Below, piece by piece: positions 12,501-23,972 of a stretch of DNA of 64,000 bases. Origin of the DNA: Anaeramoeba flamelloides (taxonomy: Eukaryota; Metamonada; Anaeramoebidae); the NCBI GenBank assembly GCA_027625915.1, contig JANTQA010000008.1:1753001-1817000 (forward strand), given 5' to 3'. Within the stretch, counting starts at the first letter, position 1. Every line of letters begins with the position of its first letter. Made by a program: the position numbers and the translations under genes. Below the pieces are notes generated by a model. It was not told the DNA's origin and ran no database searches. It worked only from the letters and a program-made list of their open reading frames with translations.

Positions 12501-13393
12501 ATAGTTGTGTTTTTTTTTGTAATTAGATCTGTTTTAAAGTTTGTTTTTGGAATTGTGTTTGATTGTAAGTTTGTGTTTGTTATTGTTTTTGTGTTTGTTT
12601 TTGTGTTTGTGATTGTGTTTGTTTTTGTTTTTGTGTTTGTGCTTGTGCTTGTGGATGTTTTAAAATTTTGAAAGTTAAGTTTTGGAACTTTTGGGTGGCT
12701 TAATTGCTTTAAACGTTTTTTTGTTTTTAAAAGTTTTGGGGATACAGATCTTGTTGGCTGGTTCTTTGTAAATTTCAGTTTCTTTCTTTTTGGAACAGTT
12801 CTTGGTGTTTTGTTGAAGACACTTTGTGGTTTGAAACTTTTTGTTGGGGTAATGTTTCTCTTGTTGACAAGCTTAGAGTTTGGAATTTGTGGAAAGAACC
12901 CATTTGATCGATTCAAAGAAAAATTCTTGATGGTCATAACAGAAATATTTGTTGTTTTGTTCGAAGAAAGTCGTATTTTTTTTACGTTGATTTGCTTTGT
13001 GGGTTGGTCGTGGTTTTCTTTGTTTTGTTTTTGAATACTTCTTGTTTTTATTGTTTTCGTTTTTTTTTTTTTCGTTTGATCAAAATCTTCAAACCTAATT
13101 AAGCGTCTGACTTTTCTTTTTGGTAGAATTTTTTTGGGTGTGTCAACGCTTGCTGTTTTTGTTTGGAAATTTAACTTACATTTCTTTGGCGATCTTGATG
13201 CTGTTTGATTTTCTTTCAAAAAAAAAGGCGAAACACTAAACGAAAAGCTTTTTCGATTTGTGTCTTGCAACAAGGCAGAGGTTTGTGAAAAACGTTCGTA
13301 ATTTGTTTTTGCTTCTTCTTCCTTAAAATCTTTTGGTTGCATTCTTTTTAATGTTTGTAGTTTTGTTTTTTCTTTCAATTTTATTGTTGTCAT
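9599..13393 (-). CDS. FANCM/Mph1/Hef-family DNA helicase
   Basis: The frame opens at TTG (13411), but the first ATG at 13393 (MTTIKLKEK) is taken as the start, giving 1264 residues. Residues 1 to about 520 are low-complexity, rich in Lys, Thr, Asn and Gln. The helicase core follows: LPTGLGKT (Walker A, about 563-570, Lys 569), DEVHHATGNYDY (Walker B, about 665-676), SATPG (696-700), then the second RecA domain with CIGEEGLDIG and QRFGRTGRKRQG (about 1003-1014). The DExH form, the GNY after it and the GRTGRKRQG motif VI are typical of FANCM, Mph1 and archaeal Hef, which remodel stalled forks and D-loops in the nucleus. The tail ends in a long Glu run. No ERCC4 nuclease domain is visible, so the architecture is like Mph1. 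It is a lone gene with spacers of about 5 kb on both sides. Confidence 0.9.
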   Translation of the reverse strand: MTTIKLKEKTKLQTLKRMQPKDFKEEEAKTNYERFSQTSALLQDTNRKSFSFSVSPFFLKENQTASRSPKKCKLNFQTKTASVDTPKKILPKRKVRRLIRFEDFDQTKKKKTKTIKTRSIQKQNKENHDQPTKQINVKKIRLSSNKTTNISVMTIKNFSLNRSNGFFPQIPNSKLVNKRNITPTKSFKPQSVFNKTPRTVPKRKKLKFTKNQPTRSVSPKLLKTKKRLKQLSHPKVPKLNFQNFKTSTSTSTNTKTKTNTITNTKTNTKTITNTNLQSNTIPKTNFKTDLITKKNTTIINSSSYTKSIRHNTNYNLNNHKHFQPRGNKTANSTQQVSNSIPSPFAKINYRNQLKKQINKQTPSKQPQTPQRLQQKPQIPQKQQPKNKKISRKQPQLHPQPRQQQNNFRKTVLNKNGISKQTTLDSFVIQKNTLTNLNYSCNRNNKIKHNYYNSILNNKSDCDNLPKQDFVPSTKVFNNIFDDDDNETDLHNHSTNQKESQALQKEYLLENVFPMERSKYKTEEYPKYDADAVKKWIYPTNYPLRDYQFNITSHALYENTLVVLPTGLGKTLIAAVVMYNYYRWFPTGKILFLAPTKPLIHQQIGAVRKIVGFKSDCCEITGEISSTKREPLWERNRVFFGTPQTVANDLETGICPAKDIVCVVFDEVHHATGNYDYTNIIKKLLRVTNQFRVLALSATPGTTKEQIQHVIANCLISRLEARFNEGALNSIDLFRYLFRKTISVIKVNNESNSGIKKVKEIIKPFLEQILKPLYSGGVYWTDDVDKTSRGSLLKCKKRFSLTKKKLNGEPLKGYQIGIFFRNFGTALSLFYGYKLLTDFGLVPFYQFLLKHYPKNSNTKMKITKRKFFDSNTFITLSAILPDLIKEENSHPKIIKLKEILEDHFQRNQDTRVMIFSSYRSSVIDITRALQDIPCLKVMPFVGQATTDICRGYTQKEQQLIIKRFKKGTYNTLVATCIGEEGLDIGEIDLIICYDANLDPKRTVQRFGRTGRKRQGKVVVLISEGVEERNYTRAKEKKKYIDHTLTDSKNFVFYPKNKRMIPKNISPKCLKKNINSKKIKVVDDGTEIPLPFKEIKEDLDSYNTDLITQEIEPIFEENLDGILYAKNRKRKKRYFLKNKRKKKTNKKGKYLSKGKQYYFDTHYRLSNSEQIPELSINRYIEKQQYVSPIFNFGHSTATLFLQKNIRDLNKNYDNSDLIQPENMIEKEIEGEEEEEEEEDQEEEEEEEGEEEEEEETERGQEMEIEN

Positions 13394-14099
13394 AAAAAAA
13401 ATTAAAAACAAAAAAAAAATATTTTGATAAAAAAGAGAAACGTAAAAAAAATGTTTATTTTTTTAAAAACATTTTTTTTATACTAAATCAATAATATAGA
13501 ACAAAATTTTTAGTATTACTTTTCAAATATGCTTGCATTTCGAAAAAATAACTTTAAATATCATTTACTTTTCAATTTTTTTTTTTTTATTTTTTTTCAA
13601 ACCTTTAAAAAATAAAGATTGGAAAGTTTTTTCGAAGGTTTTTTTTTGAGTTTTCTGAACTGAAGGTTTGTTGTTTTCTAGATAGAAGGCTATTTACAGA
13701 ATTTTTGATCATTGAATTGTTTGTCTGGTAAACTAAAACAAGGGTTATGGAAGAAAAAAAGTACATTTTTTCAACCAACTCTGGGTTTGGAAAGAAAATA
13801 ATTTAGAAAATGATGGTAACAAAACAAGAGTTGAAAAGGCTTTTGAAACACGATTTTTAAAAGATCAATAAAAACGAATAAAACTTATTTTTTCTTTACT
13901 AAATTTCAACTTACGTTTTTTCTGAGATTTGGGAAATAATTGTTTCCTTTTTTTTGATCCAAACAACATGATACTTTCGAAAGAAAAACTTTTTCAAAGA
14001 TACTGAGACAACCCTTTGTTTCAAAATAACATTTGCCTTCAAATGAAGATACTAAAAGAGCACAACCAAAACCCTTGACCAAAATTCTTTATGTTCAGA

Positions 14100-14340
14100 T
14101 CTCAAAAAGTAGTCTTTTTTTTATTTTTGAAGGGAGGAAATTAATATACTCTTCCAGATGTTACTTTTTTCTGAATTCAAAAAAACAGTGAAAAATCTTG
14201 GATTTTACTAAATTCTTTTGAATTCTGGAAAACCTAAATGAGTTTTTTTTAATTTCATAAATAAAAAGAAAATTCCTTAATTCTTTTGTTTTATCAAAAA
14301 AAAAAAGGTATTTTTAGGCACTTCAAAGGCACTTGCCTAA
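14100..14340 (+). repeat. Dispersed repeat family E, third segment
   Basis: AGGGAGGAAATTAATAT and TTTAGGCACTTCAAAGGCACTT match the order of landmarks in the segments at 5880-6125 and 6600-6660. No ends are defined. Confidence 0.35.
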
Positions 14341-16708
14341 TTTCTAAATTTTTTTTGTGGTTTTTTATAAAGAATCAAAATATTGGTTATCGTTTAAGAA
14401 TGAAAAGATAAATAATGGTTCTTTATTTTCAATAATATCGAAGATATTATTCTTATTGTTTTTGTTTATTTAGATTAATTTTTTAATCCAATTTTTTTGA
14501 TTATTTTCATAGTGTGGGTAATTCCATAAAAAAGGATCGCTATCTTCATCTATTTCTGAGTTAGGGTATTTTTTGAATCTATTACAAGACTTTGTTTTTA
14601 TTTCCATAAAATGAGCATAAGAACACCACAAGGTAAATTTAAATACCTAAAATTAAAGTTAGCCAAAACTATATATTGGATTTCAGTTATACTTCTTTTA
14701 TAAATTATTTTTTCAAAGTTATCATAATTTTATGTAATAAAAAAGGGATAGCTATTAAACTCATGAAAATCTGAATACCCCCCTTTTCAAAAATACCAAC
14801 TTTTGAAAAAAACACCTCTTTTTGGGATATTTTTTTAATGGAAAAATTTGAAATGAATTAATTTTTGATTGAACATTAAGATTGAAAAAAGAATAAATGT
14901 TAAAGCAATTTGCAGAAAACAATCGGGAATGTTTATAAAAACTCAAACATGGAAACAAATAAAATGATAAAAAATATTCGAAAAACAGATAAAAAATCAG
15001 ATTTTCAATTTAATTAAGCGATATCTTTTGATTGAAATGTTTTGTGCTATTTTCAAATTGAAAAATATGTTTCTTTTTAGACTATTAAAAAAATACTTGA
15101 AATATATCTCTCTACTAATTCAATTAAAAAATTCAAAAATTTTACAATTAAAAATAAAAAAAATATTACTTAAAAATTTCATTTTTTTTTTAATTCCTAT
15201 TAATATCTATTAAAGTTGTAAACCCTTTTGAAAAATGTGGATTTATAATAATGTTTATTATATGAGTGTCTTTCAAAAATACAAAATTTAATGTTTTTTT
15301 TTTTTTTGAAAAAATTTTCCTTTCTTGATAAAGAATGATTGATATCTTCAATGATTGAAACAACCTTGATGAAAAAATTGTAGTTGATTTTTCCTCGATT
15401 TAGAATAAATTTGTTATTTTTATATTGAGAAGAATGTTTGGGTGAGTTTCTTTTTTATAAAAGTTCTGATCATTAATATGTGGATAGTTTTTTTAAACCT
15501 CAAAAAGTTGTTCTACCGTATTCAATTTTTAGTATTTCTTCAATAGGTAATAATTTATCTTATTTTGGAATTGTTTCAAAACTAAAGGAATATTTTAAGA
15601 GGTGTGTTGTTATGGTTGTTGTTGGATGTGAGTTTTTGAGATTATTTTAATTGTCTCTCTGTGAAATTTTTCTTTTCTTTTAATTTTTTTATTTGTCAAA
15701 AATACTACTGATTTTTATAAAGTTTAAAGTTTGACAAATATAAGTAAAAATTAAATTTAAACTAAAATAAAAAACTCGAAATGAATTCTACTGAGATGAA
15801 ATTGACTTCCTATATACAAATGAATTATTTCGGATATCTAAGAATACAAATTATTGGGTTTTTTTTTTTTGAGTTTGACGAATGTGATTATTTTAACTAT
15901 AAAACCCCTAGAATTACTATTTTGAAGAACTGATATTTCTGGCATTTTTTTTCTTATAATTCTGCAAGTATTAGGAATAATACAACTAAATATAAAATTT
16001 GATGAAAAGTGGAACATTATTAAAGAATTTTGAAAAAAATCAAGGTCGGGCCATTACTAAGTTGAAATATTTTTTTGCAAAAATTGTAAGATTTTGTTTT
16101 TATTTTATTATTACCAAAACATAAGAATATCTGTTTAGGTCATTTGTTAAATTTCTTATTTTAGTATGGGAACAGAACTTTTCCATTTTAAATAAAGTTA
16201 CCGTTTATTTATAATTTGAATCACATTATAATTTTTTAATATTCCTTTCTATTGTTTAAATTAAAAAAAACTATATCCTTTACAACACTTAATGAAACTT
16301 GGCAACAGGTTCACATTGTTCATATTAGCACAATAACCAGAGAGAATGATCATATATAATAAATGAAACACACACTATCTGTGATTAATAATTGGTATTA
16401 AGCTTTCTTTGGGTTTTTCTTTTGAAAAAATAGAAAGGATTGGGTAAAATTGGGGGTTTTGTTCAATTTTTTTCAATTAAAAAAACTTTTTAGGTTCATC
16501 TAAGAGTGAGGCACTAATTTCCCAAATTTATATTTTATTTTACTATTATAAAAATTTTTTATCTTTAATTCAATATTAAAAATGTTTTTCTTTGTTAAAT
16601 TAAGTTTTTTAAAAAATTTTCATTTTTCTGAATTTTAACAAAAAAAAGTAATTTGCTTCCCAAGATTTGGACTTGTTAAGTAGAGATTGAAACCCCGATC
16701 AATTAATT

Positions 16709-16737
16709 ATATTTATATATATATATATATATATATA
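16709..16737. repeat. TA dinucleotide microsatellite
   Basis: An uninterrupted run of TA repeats abuts the left end of the family G element, fitting insertion at a TA target. Confidence 0.85.
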
Positions 16738-17320
16738 AACTAAATTCCAAAAATAGGGGCCCAAATTTCGAGATCTCGTTCTAGAATCATTGTATTTCAA
16801 TATGATGTTGGGTAGTTGATTAATGATGTAATTTAAATACAATTTTCTACTCCATAATTTACTAACCAAACTTTTGACTAAAAAATTGGAAGAAAATAAA
16901 AAAAATTTTCAAACAATCAGATGACAATTTGATTTTTTTTTGTTTGTTAGTTTCTTCAATCGATTAGTTTCAGATGTTAATTTTTCTGTAATATTGATTT
17001 ACATTTAATATTTTTACATGATGAAAAATTTCAATTTAATTCTCAATCAAATTACTCTTACAACCGAAAAAAAATTCGATAATATCCAGATGTTGTAAAA
17101 TTTTGGATGATTTTTTTAGCCAAATTTTTGTACAAAAAATGAAATAGATTTTGTTCAACGTATAAAAATTTTTAAAGAAGACACCTTGTTAGTATTTAAT
17201 CTTCTGATGATTATCCATCAACTTCTAGTTTATTGATGATTATTTACAGGGTTCCTCATATAATTAGTTTTCCTGAGTATCATTTGAAAAACTGGGCCCT
17301 TATTTTTCGAAAGTAGTTTA
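16737..17320 (+). mobile_element. Non-autonomous DNA transposon, family G, copy 1
   Basis: The ends are imperfect inverted repeats: left TAAACTAAATTCCAAAAATA then GGGGCCCAAATTT; right, read inward, TAAACTACTTTCGAAAAATA then AGGGCCCAGTTTT. The whole ~580 bp is repeated almost unchanged, in reverse orientation, at 54754-55334. No coding frame is present. TA-flanked ends suggest a Tc1/mariner-type MITE. Confidence 0.85.
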
Positions 17321-18691
17321 TATATTTCGAATAATTTGGATCCATCCCCCAAAATTTCATTTAAATCTCAACCAAGTATATACATAATTATAACTATTTC
17401 CAAATAATTAAACCAACTTTCCTTTGGGTAGAAAATATGAGTTAAATTTGAATTATTTGTCAGAATTTATCACTTCCGGTAATATATATAATTTAAACTT
17501 GAAAAAAAACAAATAAACCCAATTTAAATAAAAAAAGCATAAATCAAAGAATTTAAATATTATTTTAATCTAATTATTTTTTTGGAATTTTATTATTAAA
17601 GCGGGTAACCTTTTAAGCTCTTTTTCATCCTTTTTTGTGGTGTTTATTTATAAAAGAGCCAAAATTCTATAACTTTATGTCCTCTATTCTTATCAAAATA
17701 AATTTTCAATTTATGAGATCTAATTTATTTTTTTTTTTCATTTTTTCACCTTAACTTTTTATTTTCCAATTTCTTTTTTTTTTTTTTTATTTGTATTTTC
17801 CTTTCAGATTTTTTTTGAAGTTTAATGAAGATCAATTTGGAAAAAACAAAGGTTTGAAAATCCAAATAAAAAATAAGAAAAATACGACTTTGGTATTTCT
17901 TTTAACAATCAATATAATTAAAATTCAAAAATCTTTTTGTTAAAGTTTTTTGTTTTTCGAAAGATAATGTGAAATTTTACAAGAGACTTTACTTTTTCCG
18001 AAAAAAAAACAAAACCTTAAAAAAAATTTTAAGTCACTTTTACAAATGTAAAGTTCATTAAGGTATTTCTTTTATGAATATCAACATTAATATGGTGTTT
18101 ATTACAAATACGCCATTCTACTTGAGAATCCTTTTTCTTTACTTGTATCAAACATAAAATTTTGGAAACCTTTTAGCTTTTTTTTAATTTCCTTTAAATG
18201 TGTTTAAAACATTTTAAAAGCTCTTGAAACACCCCTTAAATTTTCTGTAAAGATTTTTATATTTTCTTTAAATTTACTTAAACCCCTCTTCAACGCTTTC
18301 AACGATTTTAAAAGTCCTTTTTAAGGTCTTTTGGGGTATTTAAAACAGTTTCAAAGAACTTTAAAAAACGTTTTAATTGTGTTTAATAACAAATAATTAT
18401 TGATTTTTAAACATGTTTGAAGGATAACCGTTCACAAGTGGAATGGGGCAGCTATATTTCTCTTCTGTATAATTAATCTCAAATTGGCTGATTATTAAAA
18501 AAAAAATTTGAATTTTTCATTTTTGGCAGGGAGTTATGAGTGAAAGAAATGGGATTTATTTTTAAATATTTTGTAAAATGTTATTTATTTTTATTCTAAA
18601 AGTTGAAAGATGGGTTTTCTATTGATTAAAGAATAATCTTAAAAAAAATAGAATCGTATAAAACACAAGATATTCAATTAATTGGTTAGTT

Positions 18692-19768
18692 CTATTTAAA
18701 TATTTTGTTTTTATTTTGTGAAAATTTCCATTCTCTTTCTCTTTGATATTTCTTTGCTAATTCAAATTGGTATAATATTAATTCATCAAAACTTGAGGAA
18801 TCTGTATCAGAATTTGAATCTGGGTTTTGTGTGTCGTTTGTGTAATCTTTTGGAAACTGGAAATGGGGTTTGTGTTTTTTAGAGTGTTTATTTGATAAAT
18901 AATTAGAGTCAAAGTTAAAATTGGAATCAGAATCGTAATAAAAATCAGAATTAGAATTAGAGTCAGAATCAGAAGAACTTGGTTGTGAATAACTTGAAAG
19001 GTGTTTCTGGGTGTGGCGCTCATTGAAATAATTTTTAAAGGTACTAAAGTTTAAAAATTGATTACTGAATGTGATCATCTCGGATGTTTCGTGTGAACGC
19101 TTTCTGTTAAGGGGGGTTGTTCCCAAGAATTTTGAGATTGTTTTTGATTTCTTTTTTTTTTGTTTTATTTTTCTTGGGTTTCTCTTTTTCTTTCCCAGAT
19201 TGTGTTTATTTCTCTTGGGTTTTTTGTTTTGTATCAAATCAAAGTTATATTTTTTCTTCTCATTAAGAAGATCGTTGTCAAAATTTAAATCAATGCTTTC
19301 TAAGCCAACACTTTTTAATGAAGAGTCTATATTTAATTCTTTATTACTAATTTGAGAGTTTTCCAAAATATTCATATTTGAGAATTTGTTTTGTTTTTCA
19401 ATTGTTATAAGTTTTTCATCGATACAATTCTCTGAATTTGAATTGTCTAATTCTTCACAAGTATCCTTCTTTTTTTGAAGTTCCAAATTTTCGTTCGTTT
19501 TGTTTCTGCTTTCTCCTACATTCAATGGTTCTAATTTTTGCAAGAAAATATTTTCTTCTTGTTCTGTTGAGTCAGGGAAAATACTTGGAAGCAGAAGGCT
19601 TCTTGAATCTGAGTGTAAAGGTGATGTTGGATTGCTTTTGTTTTGATTTTCTTTTTCATTAATCTCATCAAGATCTATTTCTGTCAGTGGAGGTAAGTTC
19701 TGCCACAAAGATTCAAGAGAGAGAAAATCATCATTGTCAAGTCTGTCAGGGAATAGATCGTTGGACAT
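18692..19768 (-). CDS. Unrecognised disordered protein with KEN motif and basic stretch
   Basis: The open frame begins at TTG (19786); the first ATG at 19768 (MSNDLFPDRLD) gives 358 residues, stop TAG. I recognise no domain. The N-terminus is acidic with hydrophobic spots (DDFLSLESLWQNLPPL). A KEN tripeptide lies at 39-41 and a minimal RxxL at 56-59, which are APC/C degron-like. A Lys/Arg-rich segment (around residues 185-215, KKKRNPRKIKQKKKK) looks like a nuclear localisation signal. A Ser/Asp/Asn-rich repeat follows near 265-335, and the end, ELILYQFELAKKYQRERE, could be a short helix. The length and coherent composition argue that it is a real gene. A nuclear protein turned over in the cell cycle is a guess only. 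Confidence 0.65.
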   Translation of the reverse strand: MSNDLFPDRLDNDDFLSLESLWQNLPPLTEIDLDEINEKENQNKSNPTSPLHSDSRSLLLPSIFPDSTEQEENIFLQKLEPLNVGESRNKTNENLELQKKKDTCEELDNSNSENCIDEKLITIEKQNKFSNMNILENSQISNKELNIDSSLKSVGLESIDLNFDNDLLNEKKKYNFDLIQNKKPKRNKHNLGKKKRNPRKIKQKKKKSKTISKFLGTTPLNRKRSHETSEMITFSNQFLNFSTFKNYFNERHTQKHLSSYSQPSSSDSDSNSNSDFYYDSDSNFNFDSNYLSNKHSKKHKPHFQFPKDYTNDTQNPDSNSDTDSSSFDELILYQFELAKKYQREREWKFSQNKNKIFK

Positions 19769-20814
19769 AAAAACGGTTTGGTTCAAGAAAGCTTTCGTCT
19801 ATTGGGGGGTAGTCAATAAATAAAACCTTTTATGTTTTATTAAAAAAATGAAAAAATGATATCTTTTAAAAATAATTTCCAAAATAGGGGGTAATTACAA
19901 AATATTTAAGGTTTACAATCCCTGAATTTTGAAAAACTATTGTCTTGTTTAGGGTGTAGAGACTTATTGTTGTGGTTCTTAGTTGATCGAACTAGTAATT
20001 GATATAGGTTTTAATGGTGCTTCAAAAAATCAATTTTTTGTTATTTATTCTTTTTTTTCGGAAATCCAATTTGATGAGTGTAGGTCTAATAGGTTGGAAG
20101 GCAAGAAAGAAAAAAATGTGTTTTATGTGTCCTCAATTGATATTTTTATTTATTCTTGGTTTTATTTGTGATTGTATAAAAAATAAATTTGATTTTTCTA
20201 AAATTGGGTATAAGGAAAATTATAATTTCAATCCATGCAACCCAAAAAATCACAATTTAATATTAAACGCCTTCTAGTCTTGTTGGGTTTTACCCATAAA
20301 AACAGATTTTAAGAAAAAAAAGAATAATTGTATATTTTAAGAAACATTAAAATCTAACAAAGTCTAAGATCAATCAGTTAAGAACCAAAACAACAAATAA
20401 ATATACCTAACATAAGATAGTTTTTTTCTTGCTTTGGTTATTCTAAAATCGGTCGTGGGTTGTCTTGGGTCTAGTAAATTACAAAAAGCTTCTAGTAAAT
20501 TTAATCGAAAATTCAGATAATTTTTTACCTTATCAAAAAATTGAAAAATGGTGTTAATTTTTGATTGCAAGAAGGAAATTACTTATTAGGTTATTTTCTC
20601 AAATGGTTTTTTTTATTTAAACAATTAATACATTTTTACCAGATTTGAAAAAGTTCAAAATTCAACATATTTTCAAATTATTAAAAAAAATATATTTTAT
20701 ATCAAGAAGATTGAAAATGTATTGTCGTTGAGGAAAGGTACACCAAAGATTATTGAAAAATAATACGTGGTAAAGTTTTGATATAACCTTATCTATGAAA
20801 ATCTACTTAATTTC

Positions 20815-21075
20815 AAAAAAATCACAATAATAATTTTAAACTTGGAAAAAAATTAATTTCTCTATTTAAATAGTAGACTTTATATCGATTTTTTCATTCC
20901 GTTGGGCAAAAAAATACAAGAAAATATAAAGTTATTTAATTATAAATCTTTCCAAAATACTGTTTTAAAACCTGGATAATTTAAAATGTAACACAAAGAA
21001 ATATGTTCTAATTTGATTGTTTTTAATCAATGATTAATAGTATAATTTTAATTATCCGGGTGGTTTCGTAATTAA
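20815..21075 (+). repeat. Dispersed repeat family F, partial copy
   Basis: It shares AAATCTACTTAAT-TCAAAAAAAT, TTTTAAAACCT-GATAATT and TTTTTAATCAATGATTAATA-like landmarks with 61460-61740, in the same orientation. Confidence 0.45.
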
Positions 21076-21850
21076 TATGAAAGGTGAGAGATAAAATGGT
21101 TTTTTTTTTGTATTTCGATAGTTTTTGAAATAATTCCAATCAACGGAAATGACTTTTAATTAATAATTACAATATATATTTTTATATATTATAGGGTAAC
21201 TTATTTTATTAATAATAATGGGTTTATTATTTGCTCCATGACTATTTGGAAATAAAATATCACCTATTTTTTTATATTACAGTGGTTTAATAAAGTAATG
21301 AAAATAAAATTAATTATGATTTTTTTTTATTTATTTGTTTAGAGAAGGAGTAATTAAAGAAAAGTCATAAAAAAATATGATTTTTTTATCTAATTCGTAT
21401 GATTCCAATATTTGATTAATTTTTCTTGTATTTTTAATTTTTGATTGTCCGTTAAATTTTATATATTAGTATAGATAAATTGAAATTAGTAAAAGTGGGT
21501 TTTCATAAAAATCAAATGTTTTCGAAAATTGTTCTAACAATTGTTCCATATAATATTTTGTGTCAGAAAATTCAAACCTAAAAATGTCAGTATCTTTTTT
21601 ATAGGGTATAAATTGTAATTAAAAAAAATTCTTATAAAAATATTATAAAGGTTCTATACATTTTATAAACATGGTGGGTTACCAAGTTTAATTGGATATT
21701 TATAGAATAAATGCTCTTTTATTTGTTGGGTTGGGGTTATCATGGGGTTTAGGTCATGATATGTGTTATTAAATGTTTAAATAATTCTTTTTGGGTGGGT
21801 ATAAAGATTACAATTATGTGCATTCTACAATGCGATATACCTTATATAAG

Positions 21851-22381
21851 TAAACTAGATTCCAAAAATTTGGACACAGTTTAAACAGTGGAAAGAACAT
21901 CGTTACTGAACTTTAAATTCAAATTGGAAAGAATTTTTATTTTACAAACAATTTCATTTTTTGTCTTTTTTGTTTTGTTTTAATTTCTTTTTTCCAGTTA
22001 CCTAATCTGTTTCGTTAGATCTCAAATTTTTTTTTCAATGATTGATAGAAGGTTAGTGTTGAGTTTGGTTAAATTGGAAAATCACATACAATTGGTAGAT
22101 GGTATCTTAACATTTGATCGATCAACAATTGTTGGTGAAATTTCAACAAATTTACCAATACATTTTTTGTTCCACTCGTTTCATTATTTTGGACACACCT
22201 GTTTTTATTTTTGAGTTTTATATTTTTTTTCTTTTATTTGGGTTAAAATGATTACTTATTAAAACATTCATACTAGGTAACTTAAATGTTGTTTTATATT
22301 AGCTTTGGAAAAATGCAATAAATTGGGTTTTTTTGCCTATTTTTGATTTTGGGTGTGTCCAAATTTTTGGAACGGGGTTTA
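21851..22381 (+). mobile_element. Non-autonomous Tc1/mariner-like element H
   Basis: The left end TAAACTAGATTCCAAAAATT followed by TGGACACA is matched by the inverted right end (read inward TAAACCCCGTTCCAAAAATT then TGGACACA). The element is ~530 bp and has no transposase frame. The AAAAATTTGGACACA core resembles Tc1-type ends. A second inward TTTTGGACACA copy near 22189 may mark an internal deletion or a nested end. Confidence 0.75.
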
Positions 22382-23053
22382 GATTAAAATCTAATATATC
22401 ATAATTCTCGAGAATTGTATTTTTCGAAAAAATAAACAATAAGAGTAATCAGACAAAAATAGAAAAAAGGGGTGTTTATAAAATAGTTGAACTTGAATTA
22501 AGTTTTAAAAGGGTTTGAATGAAAATTTTATTAAAGTTTCGTAAAAAAAAAACAGTTCGATTAAAGTTTATCTAATGTTTTATGATTGTTTTGAAAAGTG
22601 TATTATTAATTTTTTTTCAAAATTTCTGGATAAATATATGTTATATATACTTTTATAAAATGGGGTGTTCTGATAAAAAGATATATGATGCTTTTCTAAT
22701 TATCTAAAAACTCTTTTATTTCATTGTCATCAAGCAATAATTTAAGTGGGTATATTTTAAAATATAATAGCAAATTTTTCATTTGAAAATAATTATTTAT
22801 CTGTTATTGAAATTGAAATCGTATAAAACCGCATGTGATTTTTTTTTTTTTAATTCTTCAATTCAAATTTCATTTATATCATTAATCTATATAAAATGAA
22901 CCAATATTAAAATTTAAACATAAAAAAAATGAAGAAACAAATTCAAAACTATTACTTTTAAAACCCAATTGAAAAAAAAAAAGAAGTAAAGTGAAGTGGA
23001 AATTTTTTCAATTTATGTTGGTGTTGAAATATTCTCTTTTGGAAATCGTGGTT

Positions 23054-23054
<1 letters not shown>

Positions 23055-23096
<42 letters not shown>

Positions 23097-23106
23097 GGGG
23101 GGGGGG
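23055..23106 (+). repeat. T41-G11 homopolymer junction
   Basis: A run of 41 T passes directly into 11 G. G runs this long are exceptional in such AT-rich DNA and can form G-quadruplexes. Read lengths across homopolymers may be inexact. Confidence 0.9.
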
Positions 23107-23347
23107 TCAGATCTATTTCATTCCAGATTCTGGGCCCGTGATAGAATTCTATTTTCCCCTGAATCGCGGGCTAACAGATTCAATTAAATGTATATAAAAT
23201 CTAAACCGGGTTAAATGTAAAAGTGATTTAAATAATATGTTACCAAAGTTTATAACTAGTGTTTCCAAAATAAAACCAGTGTGTTTTTTTTCTTAGTGTT
23301 CAATGCAAAATATAAAATACTATTCGGCGTTATATCTGAACTAAATC

Positions 23348-23377
23348 TTTTTTTTTTTTTTGGGGGGGGGGGGGGGG
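23348..23377 (+). repeat. T14-G16 homopolymer junction
   Basis: This is a second T-run passing directly into a G-run (16 G), 240 bp after the first. The segment between the two is locally richer in G and C (around 23110-23170). Confidence 0.9.
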
Positions 23378-23805
23378 TAAATTTTTTGATATTTTAAGTG
23401 AAATATTAATTAGGAATTAAATTTGTTTAAAATTTTTCCTAATTGTTTCATTTTTTCAGAAACTTTTTGTTTTTTTAATAGGAATAACAATTTTATCTAA
23501 TTTAACTATATTTTTTATCACGGATTTATATTTTTCTCTCTCTATTTGTCTTTTATATTTTTTTCTCTGCTCTTCTTTTTTTTTTTTTTTTCTCTTTTTT
23601 TAAAAAAAAAACTAAAATACGTTTAAAATACTTCTGATGGCTGTGTCTATTATATACGCTCTTTCAATCTGAAAGTTACAAATTTAGTTACGTTAAAATT
23701 CTTTCTTAACCATATTAGATGATTTGTGTCACCTAACCCTTAAGAATCAATCCTTAACTCTATTTTTCAATTAATTGTTCAATGGTAATCCTTCTTATGT
23801 TACTA

Positions 23806-23972
23806 CTGGTATTTGAATTATAAATGGGAAAAAAATTTCACTTCCTTTTCCATATTTTTCTTTTTTTATATAGAGTTCTCAAAGAAGTAGGGAGTTGGAT
23901 TTTATGGTTCTACTTGGAAAAGGAAATTGAAAATGAAGTGAAAATGTTTTCCATTTTTAATTCAAATACCAG
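23806..23972 (+). mobile_element. MITE family A, copy 1
   Basis: The element is 167 bp with long inverted ends: CTGGTATTTGAATTATAAAT at left and its near mirror AATTCAAATACCAG at right, each next to TA. GGGAAAAAATTTCACTTC near the left end mirrors GAAGTGAAAATGTTTTCC near the right. TA target duplication suggests Tc1/mariner mobilisation. It has no coding capacity. Confidence 0.85.

Larger units (their letters stand above)
13394..18691. other. Intergenic spacer with repeats
   Basis: There is no supported gene here; the short frames at 14761-14958 (-) and 15028-15213 (+) have chance-like AT-driven composition. The spacer holds a third family E segment (about 14100-14340), a TA microsatellite and a whole family G element (16737-17320). 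The remainder is AT-rich with homopolymer runs. Confidence 0.55.

Noticed and set aside
22991-23197. 68-codon poly-Phe/Gly frame
   Set aside because: It is produced by the T41-G11 tract, not by coding sequence.
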